From Streptomyces sp. TP-A0356 (GTDB lineage: Bacteria > Actinomycetota > Actinomycetes > Streptomycetales > Streptomycetaceae): a DNA stretch of 64,000 bases. Made by a program: the position numbers and the translations under genes. This document shows, piece by piece, positions 16,948-25,716 of the stretch; position 1 is the stretch's first letter; every line of letters starts with the position of its first letter. The DNA lies in the NCBI RefSeq assembly GCF_001417775.1, contig NZ_BBZJ01000042.1:1-64000 (forward strand). Direction: 5' to 3'. The notes under the pieces are model-generated. The model saw nothing but the letters and a program-made list of their open reading frames with translations. It was not told the origin of the DNA and ran no database searches.

Positions 16948-18205
16948 CCCTGCCCTTGCCGAATACCTCATCCATGCAGGTGGGAGCAGCTACCGCGGGT
17001 GTCTGAGCGTCGTGACGCGGTGGACGTCTGCATGCGCCCACGTGAGCACGATCACCGCGACATGATGGGTGGTCATGCTGCTGCGACTGGCATACCTGGG
17101 CATGACGAACGCGTTCGCGTTGCTGCGACTGCTGCCGATGGGTGACCGGGAGAAGGATGTAGAGATCCTGGCCTTGCGCCACCAGGTCGCCGTGCTCGAG
17201 AGGCAACTGAGCGGGCAGCGGGTGCAATTCGACGCGGGTGACCGGGCGCTCCTCGCCGCACTGCTCCACGGTCTGCCGCGAGAGGCGCTTCGCCGGATCC
17301 GGTTGCTGGTCCGGCCGGACACGGTGCTGCGCTGGCACCGCGACCTGATCGCCCGACGTCACGCCGCCGCCTCCCGGCCCAAGCGAGGCGGCCGACCGCG
17401 TACCGTGCATTCCATCCGAGCACTGGTACTGCGTCTGGCCAGGGAGAACCCGAACTGGGGTTATCGGCGCCTGCACGGCGAACTGCTCGTCCTCGGGGTG
17501 ACGGTGGCGGCTTCCACCGTCTGGGAGATTCTCAAGGACGCGGGCATCGACCCAGCGCCCGAGCGAGCCTCGAGCACCTGGGCGGGCTTCCTGCGTTCCC
17601 AAGCCGACGCACTGCTGGCATGCGACTTCTTCGAAACGGTCACCCTGACCGGAGCACGGCTGTACGTGCTCGCGGTGATCGAGCACACGAACCGGCGCAT
17701 ACGGATCCTGGGCTCGACTGCTCACCCGACCGCCTCCTGGGTGACCCAGGCCGCAAAGAATCTCGTCATGGACCTCGAGGACACCGGCTGTCGAGCCCGC
17801 TACCTGATCAGGGACCGGGACGGGAAGTTCCCCAAGCTGTTCGATGCGGTCCTCCAGGACGCTGGCATCGAGATCGTCCTCAGCGGCATCCGGATACCCC
17901 GCATGAATTCGATCACCGAGCGGTGGGTGCAAACCTGCCGCCGAGAACTGCTGGACCGGACACTGATCTGGAACCAGCGCCATCTCCTTCACGCCCTGCG
18001 CGAGTTCGAGACTTTCTACAACGGGCACAGGCCGCACCAGGGCCTCGCGAATGCCCGTCCTCTGCGTCCATTGCCCGAACCAATCGACGATCCGGAGCGG
18101 ATCGCACGCCTCGACATACGACGAAGCGCGAGGCTCGGCGGCACCCTGCACGAGTACGCGCATGCGGCTTGACCAGCACGGATGAGGTATTCGGCAAGAG
18201 CAGGG
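16948..18205 (+). mobile_element. Insertion sequence with integrase-core transposase
   Basis: About 1258 bp bounded by 34-bp terminal inverted repeats at 16948-16981 and 18172-18205, which differ at three positions and share TTGCCGAATACCTCATCC. It carries one transposase gene. No target duplication is visible (flanks ATCAA and CTGGA), consistent with rearrangement at one or both sides. Confidence 0.7.
17069..18172 (+). CDS. Integrase-core (rve) transposase, IS481/IS3-like
   Basis: Encodes 367 residues; start is GTG 17069 or ATG 17075. An N-terminal helical DNA-binding region (VEILALRHQVAVLERQL) is followed by an HTH-like segment (NWGYRRLHGEL) and the DDE core: Asp in ACDFFETVTL, Asp in YLIRDRDGKF and Glu in MNSITERWVQT, then FYNGHRPHQGL. 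The frame is complete, so the element may be active. Confidence 0.8.
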   Translation: MVMLLRLAYLGMTNAFALLRLLPMGDREKDVEILALRHQVAVLERQLSGQRVQFDAGDRALLAALLHGLPREALRRIRLLVRPDTVLRWHRDLIARRHAAASRPKRGGRPRTVHSIRALVLRLARENPNWGYRRLHGELLVLGVTVAASTVWEILKDAGIDPAPERASSTWAGFLRSQADALLACDFFETVTLTGARLYVLAVIEHTNRRIRILGSTAHPTASWVTQAAKNLVMDLEDTGCRARYLIRDRDGKFPKLFDAVLQDAGIEIVLSGIRIPRMNSITERWVQTCRRELLDRTLIWNQRHLLHALREFETFYNGHRPHQGLANARPLRPLPEPIDDPERIARLDIRRSARLGGTLHEYAHAA

Positions 18206-18287
18206 CTGGAATCTGGCCGGATGCCCTCGGCCACCCGTTCGCTGAACCTCGGAGTCCTGTACTGCACGAGTTGGTGATCCTGCTGGC

Positions 18288-18986
18288 TCATTGTGCGGTG
18301 GCCTCGACGGTGTCCTCCGACTTGCGGGCCAGCAAGTGGGCGTCGAGGAAGCCCCGCTCAGAGGCCGGGTCGTGGAGCAGCCGGGCGAACGTGACGAGCC
18401 CGGCCCGGGCCAGTAGCTCGGCGAATCGGTCCGCCGGCCAGCTATAGGCGGGCGTCACCTTGTGGTCGAAGCGGACCGGCTCGGGCCCGTCGGTCGCGAA
18501 GAACGAGACCAGGAGCAGGCCCCCTGGTGCCAGGCCACGCGCCTGCTCGGCGAGCAGCGCGGGTAGTTCCCCAGGAGGGGTGTGAATCATCGAGTAGTGG
18601 GCCAGCACGCCGCCGAGCGCGCCGTCCTCGACTGGCAGGGCCTCCATGCGCGCCTCGTCGAACTGCAGCGCCGGATGGGCCCGCCGGGCGTGGTCGACCA
18701 TGGCTGGGGAGAGGTCGAGCCCGAAGGCGTCCAGCCCCAGGTCATGCAGCATGGCCGTCAGATGTCCGGGCCCGCAGCCGACGTCGGCTGCCCGCGGGTT
18801 CCCGGTCCCGCGCACCAGCTCGGCAAAGGTGCCGATCATGTTCCGTGAGAACGGGTGCGTCTCCAGCCGATTAGCGAACATCGACGCATACAGCTCGACG
18901 ACCCCGTCGTAGGCCGCCCTGGTCTCGTCCTGGTACTCCACCACGGGAAGGAAGTTAACACCCGCCGTTCGCAGCTGTTCTGCCAC
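18288..18986 (-). CDS. Class I SAM-dependent methyltransferase
   Basis: Encodes about 232 residues if it begins at the GTG at 18986; the frame is open further upstream but that part does not look like the family. Motif I is AADVGCGPGHLTAML, followed by GLDLSPAMVDHAR, ALPVEDGALGGVLAHYSMIH and GLAPGGLLLVSFF, as in ubiquinone/menaquinone-type methyltransferases. It uses S-adenosylmethionine; the acceptor is unknown. It is isolated between two insertion sequences. Confidence 0.75.
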   Translation of the reverse strand: MAEQLRTAGVNFLPVVEYQDETRAAYDGVVELYASMFANRLETHPFSRNMIGTFAELVRGTGNPRAADVGCGPGHLTAMLHDLGLDAFGLDLSPAMVDHARRAHPALQFDEARMEALPVEDGALGGVLAHYSMIHTPPGELPALLAEQARGLAPGGLLLVSFFATDGPEPVRFDHKVTPAYSWPADRFAELLARAGLVTFARLLHDPASERGFLDAHLLARKSEDTVEATAQ

Positions 18987-19166
18987 CTCGTGCTGAATCC
19001 CGCGCCCGTCGACGCTGACGCTCTCGCTACCACGACAAGACCACCACCCGGCTCCGCAACGAGGCCGGTGGGACCCGGAGCCGATACGCCGTTGGCAACC
19101 ACAGTCGGTCACCAACTGGCTGGGTTCCTCGGGGAACCGGCGACAGTTGATTAGGCGATCACACCA

Positions 19167-20873
19167 GTAAGACCCCTATTCGGTCACGCGGCAAGGGAGA
19201 GGTCGAGTCGGGCAAGGTGACTGACGCGGGTGCAGTCGAGCGGGTGGCCGTTCCACCAGGCATCGAGGCGGATGAGGTTGAGTGCAACGGCGGAGAAGAC
19301 GTGCTCCAGGTGGGTCTTCTGGAGACCGAGGTAGCGGGCACGTCTTATCCCGGTGACCGCGACGGTCGCGCACCGGGCAGGGGCGGCATGTCTCCTTGTC
19401 GAACTTGATGACGATGGCCTTGGTGCCGCGCAGAGTGGCGGGGCTCCACCAGGTGCTGGTGTCCCCGCGTGGGCAGGTGGCCTGTCGCTTGTCCCAGTCG
19501 ATGGTGAACGCGGTGCGGTCGAACCCGACGCCAGCACGCGCCTGGGGTGAGCTGTTCATCAGGACCGGGGTGACCAGGGTGACTCCGAAGTTCTTCTTCA
19601 TGCCCACGATCAACTCGGCGGAGGCGTAACCGGAATCGAGGAAGTGCTCGGCGGGCAGGAGATCGCGGGCGGCGAGCATGTGATGGACCGGTTCGGTCAT
19701 TTCCGCATCGGTGACTGTGGCGTCGGTGGTCGCGATGCTGGTGATCAAGCGCGGCGGCGGTCCGTCGGCTCCAGGGATCAGCGCCTGGCCGCCGGAAGCC
19801 GGGTCCTGGTCATCGGCATCGTCGCAGGACTCACTGATGTGGATCTTGTAGCCGGTCCACCAGGAGCCCTGTTTGAGGCCGTAGCGCGCGTCGGTGTCGT
19901 ACGGAGAGGCCAGCCGCAGTCTGCCGGGCGGGAGGTCTTTGCTCTCCCGCCGTTTCACCTCCGCTCCGGCCTCGGTCACGGTGCGGTGGTAGTTCTGCAC
20001 CCACATCGTGCGCAGGACCTGCACCGCAGGGAGTTCACGCAGCCAGGCCGGGGCGTCAGGGGCATGCACCGCCTCCAGCAGCGCGAACCCGTCCCGGCCG
20101 TAGACCAGGGCCATCTCCTCGCGTTTGCTCCTGGAAGCCGGCGGATGCCAGGAGTGAATCCGCGGGCCGTAGCGCTCGACCCAATCGTGAACGGGCACCG
20201 CCCCGGTCAGCCAGTCCGGGGCCGCGCAGGCCAGCGCCTCCAGCGTGGCCCGCAGTGTTTCCCCAGCCAGTTCCAGCCTGTTCAGGTCGCGTACCGCCGC
20301 CAGCACGCGGGTGGAGTCGGTGCGCTGCCTGCCTCCCGCCTTCACCAGGCCCGGTCCTTGAGGGCGGTCAGCAGCAGGTCGAGCACCTTCTCCTCCATCC
20401 CGTGCTCGACCAGTCGCGTGCGGAACTCGGACAGCACCGAGGCGTCGAACCCGGGATCATCCAGCTCCAGGCCGAGCGCGTACTTCAGGTCCATGCCGTA
20501 CCGCACCCGATGCGCTGCCGCCCGGTCGGTGAGGTTCTCGGCGAACTGCAACACCGTCACCAGCGCCAGCTGGCCCGGTGACCAGCCCGGCCTCCCTCTG
20601 GATCCGAACGCCTCGGCAAACTCGGCGTCCGCAAACAACTCGCCCAGCTCGTCCCGGACCCGCATCGCCAACGGGTACGGGCCCCGTGCCGCCACAACCC
20701 GCGCTACTTGCGCGGTCAGCTCAGGCACCTTCGGCCACGGCCTCGGCCGCATCGACATTCCACACCCCACCCGCGACCGCGATCGCCAAGACGGCCGCTG
20801 CTGTCCCGACCAACGAGCTACCAGCCCCGCCGGGCACGGAATAAGCCAGCAGGATCGGTGACAGAGTTCTTAC
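19167..20873 (-). mobile_element. Degenerate IS1182-family element
   Basis: Imperfect ends share GTAAGA and a nearby GTCAC (19167 and, inverted, 20873), flanking a damaged IS1182-type transposase gene on the minus strand. The length of about 1.7 kb is near normal, allowing for the internal deletion. Confidence 0.55.
19184..20758 (-). pseudogene. IS1182-family transposase with frameshift and internal deletion
   Basis: The N-terminal part (20342-20758) ends LLLTALKDRAW and stop; the next frame resumes with VKAGGRQRTDSTRVLAAVR, so one G appears lost in the run between. The central domain is intact to CRPCPVRD. There the frame changes, and VTGIRRARYLGLQKTHLEHVFSAVALNL, which belongs to the C-terminus, follows in another frame. 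About 60 codons are missing at that join. The enzyme cannot be made in one piece. Confidence 0.75.
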
Positions 20874-21056
20874 CGGCTCACCCAACTTTGCGCCGAAACA
20901 CGGAAGTCCGGAAAGACTTACCCCGGCCGAGGTATGCAGTGCACAGGTCACTTCCTGTTCACTCCATGGCTCTACCCGCATAGACGGAGTGGTGGTGTCA
21001 TGCCGTCAGCCGCCCGGCACCCCACAGTCCGGGCCGACCCTTCAGGAGAAGTCCGC

Positions 21057-21572
21057 ATGCGCCGCTTCACCGCCACCACCTGCGCCCTGGGCCTTGCGGC
21101 CACCGGCCTGATCGTCGCATCGACCGGCACCGCCCACGCTTCGGCCTGTTCCCACGCCTACCTGCCGCTGCCCGATGCCTCGTGCACGCCCGGCGCCTAC
21201 AACCCCAACGTCACCCAGTCGAACATCCACAGCACCATCTGCGTGTCCGGCTGGACCGCCACCGTCCGCCCCCCGACCTCCTACACAAACCCCCTCAAGG
21301 CCCAGGGCATCATCGACTACGGCTACTCCGACACCAACATGGCCGATTACGAGGAAGACCACCTCGTTCCCCTCGAACTCGGCGGCGCACCCCGCGACAC
21401 TGGCAACCTGTGGCCCGAGCCCTACTCCGGCTCCCAGACCGCGCACTCCAAAGACGGAGTGGAGACGAAACTGAAGAACGCCGTCTGCGCCGGCACCATC
21501 ACCCTGTCCGCCGCCCGCAACGCCATCAAGAACAACTGGACCACCGCCTTGCAGGTCACCGGAATTGGCTGA
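21057..21572 (+). CDS. Secreted HNH-nuclease-like protein
   Basis: Encodes 171 residues from an ATG with AGGAGA 7 nt upstream. A signal peptide ends near Ala28-Ser29. The mature domain has cysteines 31, 43, 62 and a later VCAG, plus Asp101-His102-Leu, LELGG and Asn117-Leu-Trp, the same arrangement as the lipoprotein at 897-1568. It is probably an extracellular metal-dependent nuclease of the HNH fold, by motif only. Unlike its paralogue it has no lipobox and should be released. Confidence 0.65.
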   Translation: MRRFTATTCALGLAATGLIVASTGTAHASACSHAYLPLPDASCTPGAYNPNVTQSNIHSTICVSGWTATVRPPTSYTNPLKAQGIIDYGYSDTNMADYEEDHLVPLELGGAPRDTGNLWPEPYSGSQTAHSKDGVETKLKNAVCAGTITLSAARNAIKNNWTTALQVTGIG

Positions 21573-21611
21573 CCCCGCCAACCGCCGGGACATCCAGACG
21601 ACACGTTCCGG

Positions 21612-21935
21612 ATGCCCCGGCAGCACGGGATCGGCAGCAGCGGCACCTGGGAGGCGTCCCGCGAGACACGCATGCCCGCCCCGAAGCACATCGCCCTGCG
21701 CCTCGGCATCGCACCCGCCGACCCAACCGTCCGAACGACGTACGGTTCCTCGCCGACGGCAAACCCGCCCGGCTCTCCGTCAGCTGGGAGCCCATGGCCG
21801 TCACCGGCGAGACGCCGATCCTGCTTCCCGGGATGGGCCCGCTCGCCGGTGCAGGCGGGTCCAGCGGATGCACTCATTTGGCGTCAACATCGAAACGTCG
21901 GTAGAGGTCCCGCGGCCTGCCCGGGGTCGCGTGGC
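21612..21935 (+). pseudogene. Fragment of GntR-family regulator (UTRA domain)
   Basis: The sequence parallels the intact GntR gene at about 25000-25320: GSSGTWEASRETRMPAPKHIALRLGIAP corresponds to GSNGTWESSSEARTPAPENIARRLGIEP, after which the match continues in another frame (FLADGKPARLSVSWEPMAVTGETPILLP). The DNA-binding domain and the C-terminus are absent. A partial, decayed duplicate of the regulator at the other end of the small-protein operon. Confidence 0.7.
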
Positions 21936-21957
21936 CTGGGGGATCCGGCGCCTGGCT

Positions 21958-22335
21958 TCATCGGGCGGTCTCCCCCATCAGATCCAGGACGTCGAGGATG
22001 GCCATGGCAAAGCGGCGCAGATGGCCGCGTGCCTCCTGGGCGGAGGGCCGCTCGGCGTGAAGGCGGTTGACGAGTCGCACCTCGTCGACCGGATAGGGCT
22101 GCACTCGGTGCGGCACGATCTGAACGAGTTGGTCAACGACTCTGCGGAACCGGCCAGCCAGAGCCGCAGCTTCGTCCGGAGTGGGTGAGGCGTGCTCGCC
22201 CAGCAAGGCCTCGAGGTCCTCGTAGACGGTCTCTTCGACCAGATCCTGGCGCAGCGCGATGAGAAGGGTCTGCAGCGCGGACCTGTCGGTGGTCCACTGG
22301 GGCAGTTCCTCGACCGGGCAGGAAGGTGTGGGCAT
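21958..22335 (-). CDS. Small helical protein, last gene of GntR-linked operon
   Basis: Encodes 125 residues, mostly alpha-helical and acidic, without signal or membrane segments. The ATG overlaps the stop of the ATP-binding protein gene (ATGA). It resembles the uncharacterised DUF6415-like proteins that accompany such Streptomyces operons, but I am not certain of the family. Confidence 0.6.
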   Translation of the reverse strand: MPTPSCPVEELPQWTTDRSALQTLLIALRQDLVEETVYEDLEALLGEHASPTPDEAAALAGRFRRVVDQLVQIVPHRVQPYPVDEVRLVNRLHAERPSAQEARGHLRRFAMAILDVLDLMGETAR

Positions 22336-22802
22336 CAGGTCCTCCACGGGATGGTGAGGGAGCACCAGGTCGCGGACCCGTGGGGGCTGACGCCCCAGTC
22401 GGTGGCGATGGCGGAGACGAGCAGCATGCCGCGGCCGCTTTCCTCGTCCGGCGCCGGCTGATGCACCTGCGGAGCGTGCGGGGAGCCGTCGTCGACCAGG
22501 ATCACGAGCACGTCGGCGGTGAGGAGGAACCGGAAGGCGATTTCCGGTCCGGTCCCGTACCGCAGCGCATTGGTGACGAGTTCGCTGATCAGCAGCTGTG
22601 CAGGGTCGATGAGGGGTGTGAGCTGCCAGTGCCGCAGCTTGGCAGCCGTGATCCGCCTCAGACGTCCGACCCACAGTCCCTCGTACGCCGGCATGGCCTC
22701 GCCTGCCGCGCGCGGGGCGCGCGCGATGCGCAGCTCGAGGTCGTCGAGCGCGCTCTCGGAGGGTACGGGGAGGTATTCGGTAAGTTCCGAGCCGACCGTC
22801 AT
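22335..22802 (-). CDS. ATP-binding protein, anti-sigma/HATPase type
   Basis: Encodes 155 residues from an ATG with GGAGAG upstream. It is a stand-alone GHKL ATPase domain: N-box ISELVTNALRYG (about 72-83), G1 VDDGSP (about 103-108) and G2 ESGRGMLLVS (about 121-130), as in Streptomyces SpoIIAB/RsbW-like kinases. It probably phosphorylates or binds a regulatory partner. It is coupled by 4-bp overlaps to genes on both sides. Confidence 0.8.
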   Translation of the reverse strand: MTVGSELTEYLPVPSESALDDLELRIARAPRAAGEAMPAYEGLWVGRLRRITAAKLRHWQLTPLIDPAQLLISELVTNALRYGTGPEIAFRFLLTADVLVILVDDGSPHAPQVHQPAPDEESGRGMLLVSAIATDWGVSPHGSATWCSLTIPWRT

Positions 22803-22939
22803 CGTGCTGCTCTCCCCTGCCTCAGTGAGTCCGAGGCGTGTGGACCAGCGCGACGCCGAAGGTGAGGACCGCAAGGCGGTTCGGTCGCCATGACTGCTTC
22901 GGTGATCCAGGTCCGCAGCGGTGGCTCCCGTGAGGTCAT
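22799..22939 (-). CDS. 46-residue protein in overlapping operon
   Basis: A short frame whose ATG overlaps the stop of the acetyltransferase gene (ATGA) and whose stop overlaps the ATG of the ATP-binding protein. The coupling on both sides supports translation. The product is basic with an N-terminal TSREPPLRTWITEAVMATE and no recognisable domain. It may serve mainly to carry ribosomes across the gap. Confidence 0.45.
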   Translation of the reverse strand: MTSREPPLRTWITEAVMATEPPCGPHLRRRAGPHASDSLRQGRAAR

Positions 22940-23601
22940 GAGTGGCCGCCTCCTTGCTCGCTCGTCACACTGTCGGGGGTCTGGCGTGGCTGAGGGGGTA
23001 TGGCAGGGGACGTGGTGACCGTCGGGTCGCTCGCCACAAGGACCGGGTCGTCGCTGCTGATCAGGGCGGAGAGTTGAGGGAGGCGGCGGGGACGCTGCTG
23101 CATCTTGGCGTAGCGGCGTCCCAGGCCGTCGCGGGTGACGCGAACCTCCTGCCAGCCCAGCTCCTCGCGGAAGTAGCAGGCCAGCCGGTTGTCTGGAACA
23201 GTGCAGCGCACCCACTGCAGCTCGAGGTCAGTGCGCCGGGCGGCGTAGTCGAGCACCCACAGGGTCATCAGCCGCGCTAGTCCGGCGTCGCGCTGGTCGG
23301 GATGGGTGTACATCGTGGCCAGGCTCATGGACGGCTCCGCGCGCTCGCTGAAGGTCCATCTCCATACGGGTGAGGTGGCGTGCAGGACGACGCAGCCCAC
23401 GGCGTCGTTGTTCTCCGTGAGCAGCATCAACGCCATGTCGTCGCCGGTATTTCCGATCAGCACGCGGAGGGCGATGCTGTCTGCGGGTAACAGGCCATGC
23501 CGACGAGCCCAGTCATCGCGCGCTCGGAGGAGTTCATGGACCACCTGGCGGTCGTCGTCAGTGGCCGGGCGCATCTCGTACACCAAAATCTCGTCTCTCA
23601 T
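22936..23601 (-). CDS. GNAT-family acetyltransferase
   Basis: Encodes 221 residues. The GNAT fold is visible from beta1 (EMRPATDDDRQVVHELL) through VGCVVLHA, LATMYTHPDQRDAGLARLMTLWVLDYA (motif A, though the acetyl-CoA loop QxxGxG/A is modified to QRDAGLA) and NRLACYFREELGWQEV. The last about 50 residues are a Pro/Thr-rich tail. Start ATG overlaps the stop of the gene upstream. Substrate unknown. Confidence 0.75.
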   Translation of the reverse strand: MRDEILVYEMRPATDDDRQVVHELLRARDDWARRHGLLPADSIALRVLIGNTGDDMALMLLTENNDAVGCVVLHATSPVWRWTFSERAEPSMSLATMYTHPDQRDAGLARLMTLWVLDYAARRTDLELQWVRCTVPDNRLACYFREELGWQEVRVTRDGLGRRYAKMQQRPRRLPQLSALISSDDPVLVASDPTVTTSPAIPPQPRQTPDSVTSEQGGGHS

Positions 23602-24011
23602 GAGGGCCTTGTGGGGCAGATCACGGACCGCACTGCGCGGCAAGCTGAGTTCACTGCCGCGTAGTGGACGTGCAGGTCACGGCAGCAGCGAGCGAGGGGA
23701 ACCACGGCCACCGTGTCGTGCGCGGTGTACATGGGTCGGGCGCTAAGGAAGTGCGCGGCCTCGTCGAGACTGCGCCGTGCCAGGACGTGCAGGCGTTCGT
23801 TCTGCGGCGAAAGGGCCTCCAGGACGCCCTGCACCTCCAGGGCCAGCAGGGCGAGGTGGCCGCGCAGGAGCAGCGCGAGGAGTTCGGATTCCGCCCGGTC
23901 CGGGCGCAGCGCGCGAGGGTCCAGCACGCGCTCGATGACGGCTCCGGTCAGGACCGTGTCCACGGGCAAGGCCTGGTGGGCAGCGGTCTCATGCTCGACA
24001 GTGACGATCAC
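23598..24011 (-). CDS. Hypothetical helical protein, DUF6415-like
   Basis: Encodes 137 residues from a GTG that overlaps the preceding stop (GTGA). The segment ESELLALLLRGHLALLALEVQGVLEAL and a late LARCCRDL suggest the uncharacterised DUF6415 family found in Streptomyces natural-product and regulatory loci. No catalytic motif is seen. Confidence 0.55.
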   Translation of the reverse strand: MIVTVEHETAAHQALPVDTVLTGAVIERVLDPRALRPDRAESELLALLLRGHLALLALEVQGVLEALSPQNERLHVLARRSLDEAAHFLSARPMYTAHDTVAVVPLARCCRDLHVHYAAVNSACRAVRSVICPTRPS

Positions 24012-24280
24012 GGCTGGCCCTCGCTCTCACCGGACGGTGCCTGATGAGTCCACCCCGCCGGGATCCGTAGGGCCCCAGCACGTAACGCGTGCCAGGTCCA
24101 GCGCAGGGCCGGCCCGGGCGCTCTACCGGGGAACTGGGGCTCCATCGAGCTCTTGCAGTTCCCAACTACGGTCGCGGAGTTCAGCACGTGCCTCCCGTGG
24201 TGGCCAGAAGGCGACCGACCTGCACATGCCATGCCAGGCGGCCGATGGAGACGGGTCGTCGAGTACGCGGGGAAGGTCAC
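24008..24280 (-). CDS. Hypothetical protein, possibly frameshifted
   Basis: Encodes 90 residues from a GTG overlapping the stop of the gene upstream. The C-terminal part (ALRWTWHALRAGALRIPAGW) looks coding in this frame. However, after the first four codons a shifted frame reads VLDDPSPSAAWH and later ELRDRSWELQELDGAP before a TAG, which looks more protein-like for the N-terminal half. A one-base deletion near codon 5 or two small overlapping genes are both possible. Confidence 0.4.
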   Translation of the reverse strand: MTFPAYSTTRLHRPPGMACAGRSPSGHHGRHVLNSATVVGNCKSSMEPQFPGRAPGPALRWTWHALRAGALRIPAGWTHQAPSGESEGQP

Positions 24281-24561
24281 GGGGCTTCCCTCCCGGCGTC
24301 GGCCGTCTCGATCTCGGCCCAGATGACGGAAGTGCCGTCGTGCTGGATGTGTCCGAAGCGGTCAGCGGTTCGCGTCAGGAAGGTGAGCACGTGGACGTGG
24401 ACCGCTTCGCTGAGCGCGGCGGGGACCGGTGCCGAAATACGGAGACCGGTGTCGGTGGCTTCGGTGCGGACGGCGCCGGGGTCGTCGCAGTCCAGGGGTG
24501 CGCCGAGCGCGGTGCTGAGCATGGAGGCGATCGCGGTGGCCCTGGTCGTCGGCGAGCTCAC
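24277..24561 (-). CDS. Hypothetical protein, first gene of GntR-linked operon
   Basis: Encodes 94 residues from a GTG with AGGGGAGA 4 nt upstream; an in-frame GTG nine codons earlier lacks a site. An alpha/beta protein without signal or motif (LRISAPVPAALSEAVHVHVLTFL, then SVIWAEIE). It is divergent from the GntR regulator, with tandem operator-like repeats between them. The following six genes overlap each other by 4 bp. Confidence 0.6.
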   Translation of the reverse strand: MSSPTTRATAIASMLSTALGAPLDCDDPGAVRTEATDTGLRISAPVPAALSEAVHVHVLTFLTRTADRFGHIQHDGTSVIWAEIETADAGREAP

Positions 24562-24599
24562 GGATCTCCCCTGTACACACGTGATCACTTAACGTATAT

Positions 24600-24635
24600 C
24601 TAATGCATTAGCTTGTACCTGATGCATTAACTTGT
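24600..24635. promoter_or_regulatory. Tandem operator-like repeats, probable GntR sites
   Basis: CTAATGCATTAGCTTGT and CTGATGCATTAACTTGT lie 19 bp apart (24600 and 24619) in the divergent promoter region. The first contains the perfect palindrome CTAATGCATTAG. The AT-rich repeats stand out against the local GC content and fit binding of the adjacent GntR protein, controlling both directions. Confidence 0.65.
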
Positions 24636-24692
24636 CAATCGAGAGCCGTGAACCGGCACCAAGACAGCCGCCGACCAGTACGGAGTCCGCGC

Positions 24693-25466
24693 ATGGGCAA
24701 CGCCGAGCCGCCGCCGCACCAGGTGGTCGCAAGCGACCTGCGGCGTCGACTCGCGGAGGGCGAGTGGGAGGTCGGCGCGAGACTGCCCTCCCGCGCACAG
24801 CTCGCCCAGCACTACGGCGTAGGCCCAAACGTGCTGCAGAAGGCCCAGGAACGACTCATCGTCGAAGGGCTCCTCGAAGGCCGCGCGGGATCAGGGACCT
24901 ATGTGGCCCCGCCGCGCCAGCGGCGCCGGATGATCCGCTCCCGGCACCGCGAACGCCGCGGCGGCAGCCCCTTCCGCGCCGATATGTGCGAGGTCGGCAG
25001 CAACGGCACCTGGGAGTCGTCCTCCGAGGCCCGCACACCCGCCCCGGAGAACATTGCCCGGCGCCTCGGCATCGAGCCCGGCGACTTGACCGTGCGCACG
25101 GCGTACGAGTTCCTCGCCGACGGCAAGCCCGCCCAGCTTTCCGTCAGTTGGGAACCCATGGCCATCACCGGCGACACACCCATCCTGCTTCCCGAGATGG
25201 GCCCCCTCGCCGGCAAGGGAGTGGTCGAGCGGATGCGCGCCATCGGTATCGACATCGAAACCTGGCTGGAGATCCCACGGCCTGCCCGCGCCACCCCCGA
25301 GCAGGCCGACCTGCTCGGTCTCAACGCCGGCGACCTGGTCCTGGCGATCGAGCGGACGTACTACGCCAGCGACGGCCGCGCCGTGGAGACTGCCGACATC
25401 GTCGTCCCTGACCGCAGCTGGGAAGTAGCCTACGAGTTCGCAGTCGACCCGCCCCAGTCCGGCTGA
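24693..25466 (+). CDS. GntR-family regulator with UTRA domain
   Basis: Encodes 257 residues from the ATG at 24693. The winged HTH (about 8-72) reads VVASDLRRRLAEGEWEVGARLP, SRAQLAQHYGVGPNVLQKAQ and LLEGRAGSGTYV. The UTRA effector domain (about 105-250) includes VRTAYEFLADGKPAQLSVSWEP and LAIERTYYASDGRAVETADIV. It belongs to the HutC-type subfamily that senses small ligands. It is divergent from the operon at 21958-24561, which it probably represses together with itself. Confidence 0.8.
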   Translation: MGNAEPPPHQVVASDLRRRLAEGEWEVGARLPSRAQLAQHYGVGPNVLQKAQERLIVEGLLEGRAGSGTYVAPPRQRRRMIRSRHRERRGGSPFRADMCEVGSNGTWESSSEARTPAPENIARRLGIEPGDLTVRTAYEFLADGKPAQLSVSWEPMAITGDTPILLPEMGPLAGKGVVERMRAIGIDIETWLEIPRPARATPEQADLLGLNAGDLVLAIERTYYASDGRAVETADIVVPDRSWEVAYEFAVDPPQSG

Positions 25467-25716
25467 CCATCCGCCGCCAGGCCCCAGCATGGCCGCCGCG
25501 CAGCGCCTCATCGAGCGGCGATCACCGCCGCCGGTCCTGCGTACACAGATCACAGCCCGGGACGAGATCGACAAGAAGTCGTACGAGGGGGATCGGACTG
25601 GTGGGCTCGCATGTTGAGGTGTCGCGTATTCGCTGACGGCTGCCTGGCTGCGTTGACGGTGAGTGATTGATGTAGACGGCTCACCTTCGGCTCGGCGGGT
25701 GTAGGAAGATCCCGGC

